Below, one piece after another: positions 26,102 through 35,246 of a stretch of DNA of 64,000 nt. Position 1 is the stretch's first letter. Each line of letters starts with the position of its first letter. A program made the position numbers and the translations under genes. This stretch comes from Rhizobium sp. 007 (GTDB taxonomy: Bacteria; Pseudomonadota; Alphaproteobacteria; Rhizobiales; Rhizobiaceae): positions 1,426,001 through 1,490,000 of the forward strand of contig NZ_CP064187.1 of assembly GCF_015353075.1 (NCBI RefSeq), written 5' to 3'. Below the pieces are notes generated by a model, which saw nothing but the letters and a program-made list of their open reading frames with translations, was not told the DNA's origin and did not search any database.

Positions 26102-26365
26102 TCAGTGAACGACAGTGATCACCGGAATGCCAGCTTCCTCGGCCGCTCGGATGAGTGCAGATCTCGCCTCTGCCGGCGACGTCGTTCCGTGCAACGCCTC
26201 CAAACACGTCTTAACGGCCACGAGGTATTCCTCGCCATCGTCGAGGGGCCAAGACGCGAACAGGGCGTCTGCAGCGTCTCCCAGCGACTTCACCAACCTG
26301 TATTTTTCAGAGCCATTCATCACCAGCATCAGCGGCGCGAACGCTCCGAATTTGTGCCAGTTCAT
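26102..26365 (-). CDS. DUF982 domain protein
   Basis: 87 residues. The pattern YRLVKSLGDAADALFASWPL, EEYLVAVKTCLEALHG and ARSALIRAAEEAGIPV matches DUF982, a small-protein family largely confined to Rhizobiales and often multi-copy. The start at 26365 is chosen because AGGAGTT lies 8 bp before it. Same strand as the proline-rich gene, 56 bp apart, so they may be co-transcribed. Confidence 0.85.
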   Translation of the reverse strand: MNWHKFGAFAPLMLVMNGSEKYRLVKSLGDAADALFASWPLDDGEEYLVAVKTCLEALHGTTSPAEARSALIRAAEEAGIPVITVVH

Positions 26366-26965
26366 TACACTTGAACTCCTAGCGCCAAACACATTAGTAA
26401 CTGTGCAAGAGTCGTGCCGTTCGAGGTGGCAGCATGAACGTCTACCGTGACGGGCAGGTTCTTGGCAGTGTTAGCGCCCAAGATGGACACGTCACCCGAA
26501 GTAGAAAAACGATCGTTCTTAATTCCAGGTTGGCAGTGGTCTCGTCGGCTTCCCCCGCGAAACCGAGCTCAACAGGAGGCTTGATGCCTCCACCCCTCAA
26601 GTTCGCTGCGATCGTAGACAATGCTAGCCAGTTAAATGCTTGAATGGGAAGGTGTCAGACGACTGTTGACATTCATCGGACGGCCAACAGACCTGCTCTC
26701 AGGCATTCGAAAGAGCCATTACGCAGCTATCGGGCGATGCAAGGCCGCGCGACAGGGCCTTTACATGAACTGGATACCCGGCCCTTTTAAATCGGATCAT
26801 TTGAAAGCGGGCGGGGTGGGCTCCGTGGCGGACATCCAGTGTACCCACACACGGACCCCGCGATCCTTCAGTGTACCGTGTCTTCAACGGGTGGAAAGTG
26901 GCTATTGCATCAGCGGCGGCGAGGGAGGATTGTCGACTAGGTCAGTGTACACAGGGGGCATTCGA
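26366..26965. other. 600-bp intergenic stretch with CAGTGTAC repeats
   Basis: No credible gene. A 19-codon frame at 26584 has AGGAGG before it but no family match. The 3' end holds three copies of CAGTGTAC (26837, 26869, 26943) before the DUF1330 gene. Confidence 0.4.
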
Positions 26966-27253
26966 ATGGCCGCTTATCTTATCGCAGACATAGAAGTCCA
27001 CGACGCTCAGGCGTATGAGGAATACAAGAAGAGGGCGTCGTCGACGGTCAAGCAGTTCGGTGGGCGCTACCTGGCTCGTGGCGGAGACCAGGAGGTCCTT
27101 GAAGGAAGTTGGATGCCAACGAGGCTTGTCCTGCTGGAGTTTCCTGACATGGCGACGCTGCAGGCATGGTACAGCTCAAGCGAGTACGCCATCGCCAAGC
27201 CGTTCCGCCTCGCCAATGCATGCAGCTGTTTAGTCGCCTTGGAGGGCGTGTGA
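26966..27253 (+). CDS. DUF1330 domain protein
   Basis: 95 residues. MAAYLIADIEVHDAQAYEEY, VKQFGGRYLARGGDQEVLEG and LVLLEFPDMATLQAWYSSSE are the DUF1330 signature, a ferredoxin-like dimeric alpha/beta-barrel fold of unknown function. AGGGGG precedes the ATG at about 7 bp. Stands alone. Confidence 0.9.
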   Translation: MAAYLIADIEVHDAQAYEEYKKRASSTVKQFGGRYLARGGDQEVLEGSWMPTRLVLLEFPDMATLQAWYSSSEYAIAKPFRLANACSCLVALEGV

Positions 27254-27518
27254 ACACCGCGTGCTTGCAAGACTTGCTTTTCCCTCTGCGCCATTGATCT
27301 GCCGCGTTCGAAGCAATGCAGCGGTAGTATCCGCATCGAAATACGAGCCGCGACCTTCGTCGATTGCGGCCAAAGGTCCCGAAGTGGCACAATCCGGAAG
27401 TGGACCGGACCGTCTACCCCTGAACCCAGAGTGGCCATTGAACTGCATTCGAATCTTGCACTGTGCAAGCTAGGGGAATGGCAGGCCCCCGAGAACGGGT
27501 GCACATCCCTAAGGCCCG

Positions 27519-28412
27519 CTACTGGGACGCAGAGCACCGATCGACTGGTTCAACCGTTGCGACAATGCGCTCTATCGCCGCTGCTAGGGAGATCGTGCCG
27601 CGCCGGTTCTCGCTGCCGTCCTGGCGCATGAACAGGCCGTTGGCGATGCCCTCATACATACCGAGAAGCGCGTCCGCCACCTCGGCGGGCACGCCTTCCT
27701 CGGCAAGAAGCGCGACGCGACCCTCCGGCGGGACGAGCATCGGCACCACCGGGCGGTCGAGAACCTCCGCGAAGGCCGATGCCACATCACCGGCGCTCCA
27801 GTCTTCCGGTCCGGCCAGTTCCACGACGCGCTTCCCGGTCCAGTCCTCGCAGAGCAGGGCTGCCGCGGTGCGCCCGACATCGATCGTGCTCACCATTGGA
27901 ATCTCCTGAGAGGGTTCGAGGAAGGTCGGGAGCAGTCCTTCGGACACGGCGGTTCCTGCCACCTCGCTCCACGTCTCGACAAAATAGGCTGATCGCAGGA
28001 AGGCGGTCGCCGGTGCCACGCCGGCAAGCCGCGCCTCGAACCTGTTGAGGGTGGCGATGACGCCAGTGCCCGAAGCATGCTGCGCTCCGATCGACGACAG
28101 GACAACGGCCTTGGACAGATGCGCCCGCCGTGCTGCCTCGACAAGCGTAGCACCGAGTTCGTCCGTGCGTGCATACGGATCACCGCTCACCGGCGGGGGA
28201 TTGAGCAGGAACGCGCCCGACGCGCCTTTCAGTGCATCGGCCAAGGCCTCGGTATCCTCGATGTTCGCGACGGCGACCGCCGCGCCGAGAGCCGTCCATT
28301 TTTCACCCTGTTCCGGGTGACGCACGACGACACGCACGGCCTCGCCGTGTTCGATGAGGGCGCGCGCTGTCTCGCCACCAGCGCGCCCATTTGCTCCAAG
28401 CACAACATACAT
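27519..28412 (-). CDS. NmrA-family NAD(P)-binding protein
   Basis: 297 residues, atypical SDR. The N-terminus MYVVLGANGRAGGETARALI is the dinucleotide-binding loop; LSKAVVLSSIGAQHASGTGV and FLRSAYFVETWSEVAG match NmrA/QOR2-like redox-sensing or quinone reductase proteins. There is no YxxxK catalytic pair. The start at 28412 is chosen from the Rossmann position. Divergent from the LysR regulator 86 bp away, which probably controls it. Confidence 0.88.
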   Translation of the reverse strand: MYVVLGANGRAGGETARALIEHGEAVRVVVRHPEQGEKWTALGAAVAVANIEDTEALADALKGASGAFLLNPPPVSGDPYARTDELGATLVEAARRAHLSKAVVLSSIGAQHASGTGVIATLNRFEARLAGVAPATAFLRSAYFVETWSEVAGTAVSEGLLPTFLEPSQEIPMVSTIDVGRTAAALLCEDWTGKRVVELAGPEDWSAGDVASAFAEVLDRPVVPMLVPPEGRVALLAEEGVPAEVADALLGMYEGIANGLFMRQDGSENRRGTISLAAAIERIVATVEPVDRCSASQ

Positions 28413-28498
28413 GACTTCTTCTCCGTCATTGGTTGGTCGATCGAAAGACGATAGACGGGGGATTTCCATGCGTCCAATGCATGATGTATATAGTCAGT

Positions 28499-29431
28499 AT
28501 GCGTGAAATGGATTTACGTCAGATCGATCTCAACCTGCTGGTGGCGCTCGATGCGCTGCTGGCCGAAATGAACGTCACACGGGCAGCCCACCGGCTTGGC
28601 ATGAGCCAGCCGGCCGCAAGCCGTGCTTTGGGGCGATTGCGCGCGCTGTTTGCGGACGCGCTCCTGGTCAACGGGCCGGGCGGTTACCTCCTCAGCGCCC
28701 GCGCTGAGGAGGTGCGCCCCGTTTTGCGCCGGATACTGGCCGGCATCGGCGAGATGCTGGAGGCGAATCCGTTCGATCCCGCGACGGCGATGGGTCAAGT
28801 TCGGCTCCTGATGCCCGATCTTCAGGCCGCCGCGCTCGCGCCGCATTTGCTCGCCCGCCTCGCACGCGAGGCACCGTCCCTTGATCTTGACATTGTCGCG
28901 CCGGGCGCGAACGGAATCGAAGCGCTGGAGCACGATGACGCGGATGCGATGGTGGCGCTGATCGACGAAGCACCCGCCGGCATCCGCCGCCGCCGCCTCT
29001 ATGACGAACAACTTGTGACATTGATGCGCGCGGATCATCCGGCCGCTGTCGGGAAACTCACGCTCGACCGCTTTCTGGCGCTTGAGCATATCGTGGTCAG
29101 TGTCACCGGCGTCGGGCCTGCGCCCGTCGATGAGGTGCTTGCGCTCATGGGGCGGAAGCGAAGGGTGAAGCTGCGCGTGCCGAACTTCTTTGCAGCGGTG
29201 GAGATAGCCGCCCGCTCAGACCTGATCATGACCCTGCCGTCGAGCCTGGCGCGATCCGCCGCCGACATGAGGCGCTTCGTGTCGCGGCCGCCGCCCCTTG
29301 ATCTTGGGAGCTTCACGATGAGTCTCGCCTGGCACGCGCGTCAGCAGGACACTCCCAGGCACATCTGGTTGAGGCGCGCCATTGTCGCGGCGGCGGCGGA
29401 TATGTCATCGGCCGCTGAATCGCACCGCTGA
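28499..29431 (+). CDS. LysR-family transcriptional regulator
   Basis: 310 residues. Winged-helix domain at the N-terminus (MDLRQIDLNLLVALDALLAE, VTRAAHRLGMSQPAASRALG) and a type 2 periplasmic-binding-like effector domain (VRLLMPDLQAAALAPHLLAR). ATG at 28508 is an equally possible start. Divergent arrangement with the NmrA-like gene is the classic LysR-target layout. Confidence 0.92.
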   Translation: MREMDLRQIDLNLLVALDALLAEMNVTRAAHRLGMSQPAASRALGRLRALFADALLVNGPGGYLLSARAEEVRPVLRRILAGIGEMLEANPFDPATAMGQVRLLMPDLQAAALAPHLLARLAREAPSLDLDIVAPGANGIEALEHDDADAMVALIDEAPAGIRRRRLYDEQLVTLMRADHPAAVGKLTLDRFLALEHIVVSVTGVGPAPVDEVLALMGRKRRVKLRVPNFFAAVEIAARSDLIMTLPSSLARSAADMRRFVSRPPPLDLGSFTMSLAWHARQQDTPRHIWLRRAIVAAAADMSSAAESHR

Positions 29432-29605
29432 GTCCGCGTTCGAGACCTGATGGCGGGCACCTTTCGGCCCCGAAGCAGTCAGCCAATCCACCGCCCGATT
29501 TGGGTGTGGTGGCTGCCGAGTTGAAGGTAGCATATCCATAAAAGATTCGCTTTGCAGCCGGTGCTTGCTATCCTCGCCGGCCTACAGCCGCATTGGAGAG
29601 CCATC

Positions 29606-30184
29606 ATGTTCATTAAAACGATCGAACCCGATGAGGCAACGGGCGAAATCGCATCGCTTTACGATGCCGAGAAAAAATCAATGGGCCGCGTGATGCAGGC
29701 GACGCAATGCTGGTCCGCCCGCCCCGACGTTATTGTTCCAATTGAGAACTTGCTGCATCAGATACGAGATGGCTTTTCACTCGGTCTCTTGAACTTTCGA
29801 CTGATCACCTTCGTTGCGGCCCAGCATGTCCCTTCAAGCTACTGCTCTCACGTATACTTCCGCGGCCTTTCTGAGATGCTCGGCAGGGAGCAGGCGCTGG
29901 CGGTTCGAAGAGATTACCGGAACGCCGGACTTGACGATCAGCAGGTCGAGATGCTCGCCTACGCGGAGCAGATTACCCGCGATGCATCGCAGATAACCGA
30001 AGCCAATATTCAGCGGCTGCGGGAACGCGGCTTCACCGATGCCAACATAGCCGACGTCGCATTGGCCGCCTCGTTCCGCAGCTTCATGAGCCGCTATTTC
30101 GATGCGGTGGGTGCCACGGTCGAGCCTGAGTTTCTCGATGACGATCCAGCGGTCAGAGAAGAAATGGCAATCGGTCGAAAGTAG
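29606..30184 (+). CDS. Carboxymuconolactone decarboxylase / AhpD-like protein
   Basis: 192 residues, peroxidase-related family. MFIKTIEPDEATGEIASLYD and the helical core around SSYCSHVYFRGLSEMLG match AhpD-like proteins. Only one cysteine of the usual CxxC is present (SxxC...H), so a thiol-disulphide reductase role is doubtful. GGAGAG precedes the chosen ATG. Single gene. Confidence 0.82.
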   Translation: MFIKTIEPDEATGEIASLYDAEKKSMGRVMQATQCWSARPDVIVPIENLLHQIRDGFSLGLLNFRLITFVAAQHVPSSYCSHVYFRGLSEMLGREQALAVRRDYRNAGLDDQQVEMLAYAEQITRDASQITEANIQRLRERGFTDANIADVALAASFRSFMSRYFDAVGATVEPEFLDDDPAVREEMAIGRK

Positions 30185-30346
30185 TACGCAAATGGGATAG
30201 CCTGGCACTGGCTCGCGATTGATGCTGGGGCTGCTTTTGGCGCGCTTTGCGGCCGACCCGACTGCTGAATGTTCGGTACCGCTATGTCACCTTGTCAGGC
30301 AGGTGTGACGGTCCGTCCGGTTGAATTCCGGACGAACCTCTTTGTG

Positions 30347-30981
30347 TCAGCCTTGGCGATTGGGCGACAGCCAGTGGCGATGGAGTGCCTCCACGTCGCC
30401 GCTGTCAAGATTGGCATCGCCTTCCTCAACTGGGCATCAGACCAATCCCACCACTTCATTTCGAGCAGCAGTTCAATTTTCCTATCCTCGAAACGCTTGC
30501 GGATTGGTTTGGCGGGATTGCCTCCAACTATGGTGTACGGCTCGACATCACGTGTTACCACTGCACGCGTTCCGAGCAATGCTCCATCGCCAACTTTGAC
30601 ACCAGGCATGACGACAACCTCAGAGCCGATCCAGACATCGTTGCCGACCACGGTGTCGCCGCCTGGCAGGTATCCGTTTTCCGCGCCGCTGAATTCGGGT
30701 ACCTCCGGCATCCAGAAAAACGGAAACGTGCTGATCCATTCATGACGGTGCCCCTGATTACCTGCCATAATGAAGGCAGTGCCCGACCCGATTGAGCAGA
30801 AGCTCCCGATTACGAGCTTATCGGCTCCCACTTCGTCCAAACGGTAGCGGGCGCAATCGTCAAAGCTGTGGCCATGGTAGTAGCCCGAATAATAGCTGTA
30901 TCGCCCAACGATTATGTTGGGATTTGTGACCTGCTTGTCGAGCGTAATGCCCTTGAAAGGGCTTTCAAAATAGTTGTTCAT
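30347..30981 (-). pseudogene. catB: Type B chloramphenicol O-acetyltransferase (CatB), C-terminal frameshift
   Basis: Left-handed beta-helix acetyltransferase. [60 protein letters not shown] (catalytic His) and [13 protein letters not shown] follow CatB closely. After KAMPIL the frame leaves the family and continues to a stop at 30295 (228 residues). A one-base shift near 30410 gives [20 protein letters not shown], the proper end, stopping at 30347 (about 211 residues). The core is intact, so some activity may remain. Confidence 0.85.
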
Positions 30982-31227
30982 CGATGTTCTCTCTACATAC
31001 GCTTCCTGATCGCTTGCGCCATGGCAAACGGATGCAAGGCGAGAAGCCGTTCAGACTCTCGCTGAGCTCCTCGCGTTAGCGCGGGAGCACGATGTAGGGG
31101 GTACTCGATGCGTTGATCATGCCGACTTCATATCGCAAAAACTGGTGTAAGCCAACGACGGCAATTAGCGCGAAGCCGCCAAGGTACCAAGGCCTTCTAT
31201 CACCCCTTGGTCGGCTGGGACCTCAAA

Positions 31228-31653
31228 CTATCGCGGGAGGGAACCAGCCTCGTACATCTCCCCGTACTGGTCGCTCGGGGGGATCGGCTTGATGATATCG
31301 ATAAGGACCCCATTCGGGTCGGCTGTTATAAAATGCCTCTGGCCAAATTCCTCATCCCGAAGCTCAAGACGGATGGGCAGGCCCGCTTTCAACAGCCTCT
31401 GATATGATCCGTCTACGTCCTCAACCTCGAAATTGAGTAGCAACCCCGACGCTTTGCCTCGAGCCCCTTCTGGGATCGTGCTGTGACTGCCGTCGAGCAC
31501 AGCCAGGGCCACATGTTCGCTGTCTTTGGACTGCAGATGAACATACCAATCTGCTGAAAACTGCGCTTCGAAGCCAAAGTGTTCGATGTAGAAGGCTGCT
31601 GTCGCGGCGACGTCGTCCGTCATAATGACCGGGTAGTAGCTCGTTGTCTTCAT
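31228..31653 (-). CDS. VOC-family (glyoxalase/bleomycin-resistance-like) protein
   Basis: 141 residues. [54 protein letters not shown] and [20 protein letters not shown] are VOC-fold halves; substrate unknown, and the metal ligands of glyoxalase I are not all obvious. Divergent from a TetR gene with a nested palindrome between, so it is likely that regulator's target. Confidence 0.88.
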   Translation of the reverse strand: MKTTSYYPVIMTDDVAATAAFYIEHFGFEAQFSADWYVHLQSKDSEHVALAVLDGSHSTIPEGARGKASGLLLNFEVEDVDGSYQRLLKAGLPIRLELRDEEFGQRHFITADPNGVLIDIIKPIPPSDQYGEMYEAGSLPR

Positions 31654-31678
31654 GGCTTTCGCTCCTGATCAACATCAA

Positions 31679-31724
31679 TTACATTCAATCTGCATGTTTA
31701 TAGAAACATTCTGCCTGTATGTAA
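31679..31724. promoter_or_regulatory. Nested palindromic operator between VOC and TetR genes
   Basis: An inner perfect palindrome ATGTTT-ATAG-AAACAT (31694-31709) is flanked at exactly equal distance (9 bp each side) by TTACAT (31679-31684) and ATGTAA (31719-31724). Both share the centre 31701.5. Such symmetry fits a TetR dimer-of-dimers operator that represses both divergent genes. Confidence 0.65.
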
Positions 31725-31734
31725 AGGAATGCCG

Positions 31735-32283
31735 ATGGCACGCAACAATCGAGAACGGACAGATGCCACTCGGACAGCACTGCTGGATGCCGCCAGAGCC
31801 CTCTTCGTGGATAGAGGCTATGCCGAAACCGCGACTCCGAATATCGTCGCTGCAGCGAACGTGACGCGCGGCGCACTCTACCACCACTTCCCGGACAAGA
31901 AGGCGCTGTTCACCGCAGTGGTCGAAAGGGAAGGCGCTGCCGTAGCTTCCGAAATAGAGGAGCGGTCGTCGGCAACGTCCTCTGCGCGTGATGCAATCCT
32001 CGCTGGGGCGGCCGCATACTTCGACGCGATGGCCGTGCCAGGGCGGACCAGGCTTCTGCTGCTGCAGGCTCCGGCTCTCGTCAACGAGGATCAGGTCGAG
32101 AGCACTCTCAGGAGCGGGCTCTCGGCACTCTTGGCAACTTCAGGGTCGCTGGGCCTCGTCGACCCACTGACGGTCCTTCTTTCGGCCGCGTTCGACCGGG
32201 CGGCACTCGAAATTGATAGGGGCCGGAAGAGGTCGGACTACGAGGAGGCGATCGTAACGTTGATCGACGGCCTCGTGGATTGA
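31735..32283 (+). CDS. TetR-family transcriptional regulator
   Basis: 182 residues. RTALLDAARALFVDRGYAET and NIVAAANVTRGALYHHFPDK form the TetR helix-turn-helix; the C-terminal ligand domain is helical and diverse. ATG 31735 is preferred over ATG 31729, because AAGGA then sits 6 bp upstream. Probable autorepressor and repressor of the VOC gene through the operator at 31679-31724. Confidence 0.92.
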   Translation: MARNNRERTDATRTALLDAARALFVDRGYAETATPNIVAAANVTRGALYHHFPDKKALFTAVVEREGAAVASEIEERSSATSSARDAILAGAAAYFDAMAVPGRTRLLLLQAPALVNEDQVESTLRSGLSALLATSGSLGLVDPLTVLLSAAFDRAALEIDRGRKRSDYEEAIVTLIDGLVD

Positions 32284-32433
32284 ACGTCCGCGTACGGCGC
32301 ATTGCTGTCGAGACGTTCGTCTGCAGTCGGCCCGAAGCGGTCCTTACAGAAGTTGCCGGCTGCCGTATCCCCTTTTCATGACGTAATGTATGATGGAACG
32401 TTGGAGACGATGTATCTGGACCAGGAGGGGGAA

Positions 32434-33540
32434 ATGGATACTAGCGCGTCGAACGCGGACATTGCGCCGTCAAGACTGTCAATCGTCCATATTGCGCTTC
32501 AATTGGGACTCGTCGCCCTTCTAGTCTATGTCTGCGCTAGGATCATACAGCCTTTCCTGGGCGTCCTGCTTTGGTCGGCGATCCTGGCGGTCATGCTTCA
32601 TCCTTTGCATATCCGCCTATCCGACCGGCTCGGCAATCGCTGGTCGGCATTTCTCATCGGCATGGTCGGGGTTGCCGTCGTGCTGGTACCTATGTACGTC
32701 GTGGTCACATCGCTTGGGTCTTCCATTTATTCGCTTATTTCCGGCTTGCAGAACCGCAGCCTGACTATTCCCCCGGCTCCAACGTGGCTTGGCGATCTGC
32801 CGATGGTCGGAGCCAAGCTCTCGGAGGGTTGGTCGCTCGCTGCCGCCAACCTACCCTTGGCACTCAGCGAATACGGCCAGATGCTGACCAAGCCCGCTGC
32901 GTGGCTCGCATCCTTCGCTGGAGGTTTGGCCGCTGGCGGCCTATCTTTCGTTCTTTCAATCGTGATCGCCGCCGTGCTGATCGCGTATGCCAGGGGTGCT
33001 GCGGCCTTTGCCCTCAGTCTGCTGGAGCTAGTCACCAACAGCAAGGTGCGCGGGGAACGGCTCCTCCATCTGACTGCTGCGACAATCCGAGGCGTGGCGG
33101 TCGGGGTGGTCGGCGTGGCGGTGATCCAGTCGCTGCTCGTTGGCGTGGGCTTCTTCGCTATTGGCCTCCCGGCGGCCGGGACTCTGACGCTTGTCACGTT
33201 TCTAATAGCGCTCGTGCAGGTGCCGGCGCTGCTGCTGACCCTGCCTGTCATGGCCTATGTCTTTGCCACGGAAGCAACAACAACAGCAGTAATCTTCGCC
33301 GTTTGGGCCTTCGTCGCGGGGGTGAGCGACAATATCCTCAAACCATTGATGCTCGGCCGCGGATTGGACGTGCCGATGCCGGTCATTTTGGTCGGTGTCA
33401 TCGGGGGGATGATAGCCGACGGCCTTCTGGGTATATTTGTTGGCCCCGTGCTGCTGGCGGTCGGCTTTGTGTTGCTGATGGAATGGATGCATGAGCGCCG
33501 GGTCGGAGACGAAGCGCAGCTCGAAGGGCCGGCGCCATGA
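32434..33540 (+). CDS. AI-2E family (PerM-like) transporter
   Basis: 368 residues, about eight membrane helices. LQLGLVALLVYVCARIIQPF at the N-terminus, FLGVLLWSAILAVMLHPLHI, then VIQSLLVGVGFFAIGLPAAG and FVAGVSDNILKPLMLGRGL near the C-terminus are the PF01594 pattern. The family includes TqsA-like exporters and Na+/H+ antiporter-like members; substrate unknown. The start at 32434 has AGGAGGGGG upstream. Overlaps the channel gene by 4 bp (ATGA). Confidence 0.88.
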   Translation: MDTSASNADIAPSRLSIVHIALQLGLVALLVYVCARIIQPFLGVLLWSAILAVMLHPLHIRLSDRLGNRWSAFLIGMVGVAVVLVPMYVVVTSLGSSIYSLISGLQNRSLTIPPAPTWLGDLPMVGAKLSEGWSLAAANLPLALSEYGQMLTKPAAWLASFAGGLAAGGLSFVLSIVIAAVLIAYARGAAAFALSLLELVTNSKVRGERLLHLTAATIRGVAVGVVGVAVIQSLLVGVGFFAIGLPAAGTLTLVTFLIALVQVPALLLTLPVMAYVFATEATTTAVIFAVWAFVAGVSDNILKPLMLGRGLDVPMPVILVGVIGGMIADGLLGIFVGPVLLAVGFVLLMEWMHERRVGDEAQLEGPAP

Positions 33541-33986
33541 TTGCAATTGTTGCTCTCGGCTTGCTTGCGATGTCGATATGCCTCGCGCTGCAGGCACTGG
33601 CTTCAGTGCTCGCCGCTCGCTACTTTGCTCATGCCCGCACACAACCCGTGGGCCTAAAGCCGTGGCGGACGATCTTCCTGCAATTCTCGATTTTGATGGT
33701 CATGCTCATGGTGGGCAATATTGTCCAGGTCGCATTTTGGGCACTGCTATATAGCTTGCTTGGGGCTTTCGAGGACTTCGAAACGGCAGTGTATTTTTCG
33801 GGCGTCACCTTCACCTCGCTTGGCTATGGCGACGTGGTGCTTGATGGCCGTATCCGGCTGCTGGGGCCGCTACAGGCGGCCAATGGACTGATGATGTTCG
33901 GGATCACGACCGCCCTCTTTTTTTCGGCTATCCAGCAGGCAATGGGGAAATTGGCCGCGGCAAATAGAACCGCGCGTGAGCCGTAG
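33537..33986 (+). CDS. Two-TM ion channel (Ion_trans_2)
   Basis: 149 residues with about three hydrophobic segments. YFSGVTFTSLGYGDVVL contains the K+-channel selectivity-filter pattern T-x-x-T-S-L-G-Y-G-D between pore helix and final helix, as in bacterial two-TM potassium channels. No cytoplasmic RCK domain. Translationally coupled to the PerM-like gene, so the two membrane proteins are probably made together. Confidence 0.85.
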   Translation: MIAIVALGLLAMSICLALQALASVLAARYFAHARTQPVGLKPWRTIFLQFSILMVMLMVGNIVQVAFWALLYSLLGAFEDFETAVYFSGVTFTSLGYGDVVLDGRIRLLGPLQAANGLMMFGITTALFFSAIQQAMGKLAAANRTAREP

Positions 33987-34022
33987 GATACTGGAGCAAT
34001 GACCGCTTGTGGCCATAAGCGG

Positions 34023-34442
34023 TCATTTCAAAAGCTTTGCCATAAGAGGATTAGGCCGGTGTGCATCGACAATTTCCCAGCCAATTTTGTAATAGAAACC
34101 CACTGCGTCGGGCGCTGCGTGGGCTTCTAGCCTGACTGCCTCGTGAGCCATGGCTAGTCTCTCGACGGCGGTCATCATGGCTCGGCCGATACCTTGCCGC
34201 TGGCGCTCCGCAACGATTGCAACCGTGCGAACCACCCCATTCCCGTTCCCAGTGAGATCAAGACGGACGGCACCGACGCACTCATTGCCATCGACAAAAA
34301 TCAGCGGAAGATGCTCCGGCTTTCTGTCGTCAGGATGGTGATCGTCGTATCCAGACAATCCGCGCAGATCGAACAGCACATGCCGTCGAATCTGATGATA
34401 CGCCTCCCATTCAGATTCGCTCGATACCCGTACTAGCTTCAA
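34023..34442 (-). CDS. GNAT family N-acetyltransferase
   Basis: 139 residues. VVRTVAIVAERQRQGIGRAM then MTAVERLA is the acetyl-CoA motif A; VGFYYKIGWEIVDA is motif B. Substrate not predictable. Single gene, converging with the ion channel gene. Confidence 0.88.
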   Translation of the reverse strand: MKLVRVSSESEWEAYHQIRRHVLFDLRGLSGYDDHHPDDRKPEHLPLIFVDGNECVGAVRLDLTGNGNGVVRTVAIVAERQRQGIGRAMMTAVERLAMAHEAVRLEAHAAPDAVGFYYKIGWEIVDAHRPNPLMAKLLK

Positions 34443-34850
34443 ATCAGCAGCCTCTCGCAGTAGAACGATTATAGGGGCGGTCCATCGGGGCGCAATGACC
34501 GCAATTGGCGCGTTTCCGGAAGCGGCCGATATTGTTGAAAATGTCCGCCGCCTAAGCCAAAGAGGACGTTTGCGTAGAATATCGTTCCGCCCGGAGGCCG
34601 ATCCCGAATCCTGATTCCGGATAAAGCCTCGCGATGAACTGAGATTGCCAACGCTTGCTCTATCGTGTGTAGGACTTTTTCAACAATATCGGTCAAAACC
34701 GGACGTCGCGCCACACGATGTTGGAATGTACATTTCAATTGGCGCGCAGGGCGAGATGAAACTGGGCACCACTATGTCATTGTTGCGCCTGTTGATTTCT
34801 AAGATCGCTTTCCGGAGCCGAGGGTCTACTTTGCGCACGTGGCCGCCATT
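34443..34850. other. About 400 bp without supported gene
   Basis: A minus-strand frame (34469-34738, 89 codons) has no ribosome site or recognisable motif, so no gene is called. Confidence 0.4.
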
Positions 34851-35246
34851 TTACGGCGAAGCACACTCCGGCAGGCGCAGCGGCTTCTTTATCTTCGCGA
34901 GCTCTTCCGCCTTGGCGCAATCAGGAAAGCCGACGAGCCGCATGGTTTCGATCAACCGCTGGCGCTCCGCTTCGTTGAATCCGGGAATATTGACAAATCC
35001 CTCGACGGTCAAATTGGGAAACCGCCTGAGTGCGTCCGTTACTGAGACCTTCGCCTCTTCAGTTCGGCCAAGAGCCGCAAGCGCGCCAGAACGCATCACC
35101 CAGTGTTTCCTTCCATAGTTTTCCGGCGTCAAGCGGTCCAGCATCCGCAGGGCATCCTCATACCGGCCAGCCATGAAGTAGGCATGAGTGAAAATCCTGG
35201 CACTCCACATCGGGAAACCGGGGTTGAGACTGACCGCCTTCACCAC
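34851..35246 (-). pseudogene. C-terminal TPR remnant of an adenylate-cyclase-like protein
   Basis: About 131 residues reading LNPGFPMWSARIFTHAYFMA, GRYEDALRMLDRLTPENYGR, GALAALGRTEEAKVSVTDAL and RLIETMRLVGFPDCAKAEEL. This is the C-terminal TPR region seen in rhizobial class III adenylate/guanylate cyclase-TPR proteins. The cyclase domain and most TPRs are absent; the frame begins abruptly at the end of the cupin gene. A 5'-truncated fragment. Confidence 0.7.

Noticed and set aside
26584..26643. 19-codon frame with AGGAGG before it (MPPPLKFAAIVDNASQLNA)
   Set aside because: The ribosome site is good but the peptide is too short and there is no downstream gene for a leader to control.
34469..34738. 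89-codon minus-strand frame
   Set aside because: No ribosome site, no recognisable motif; left as unassigned intergenic sequence.
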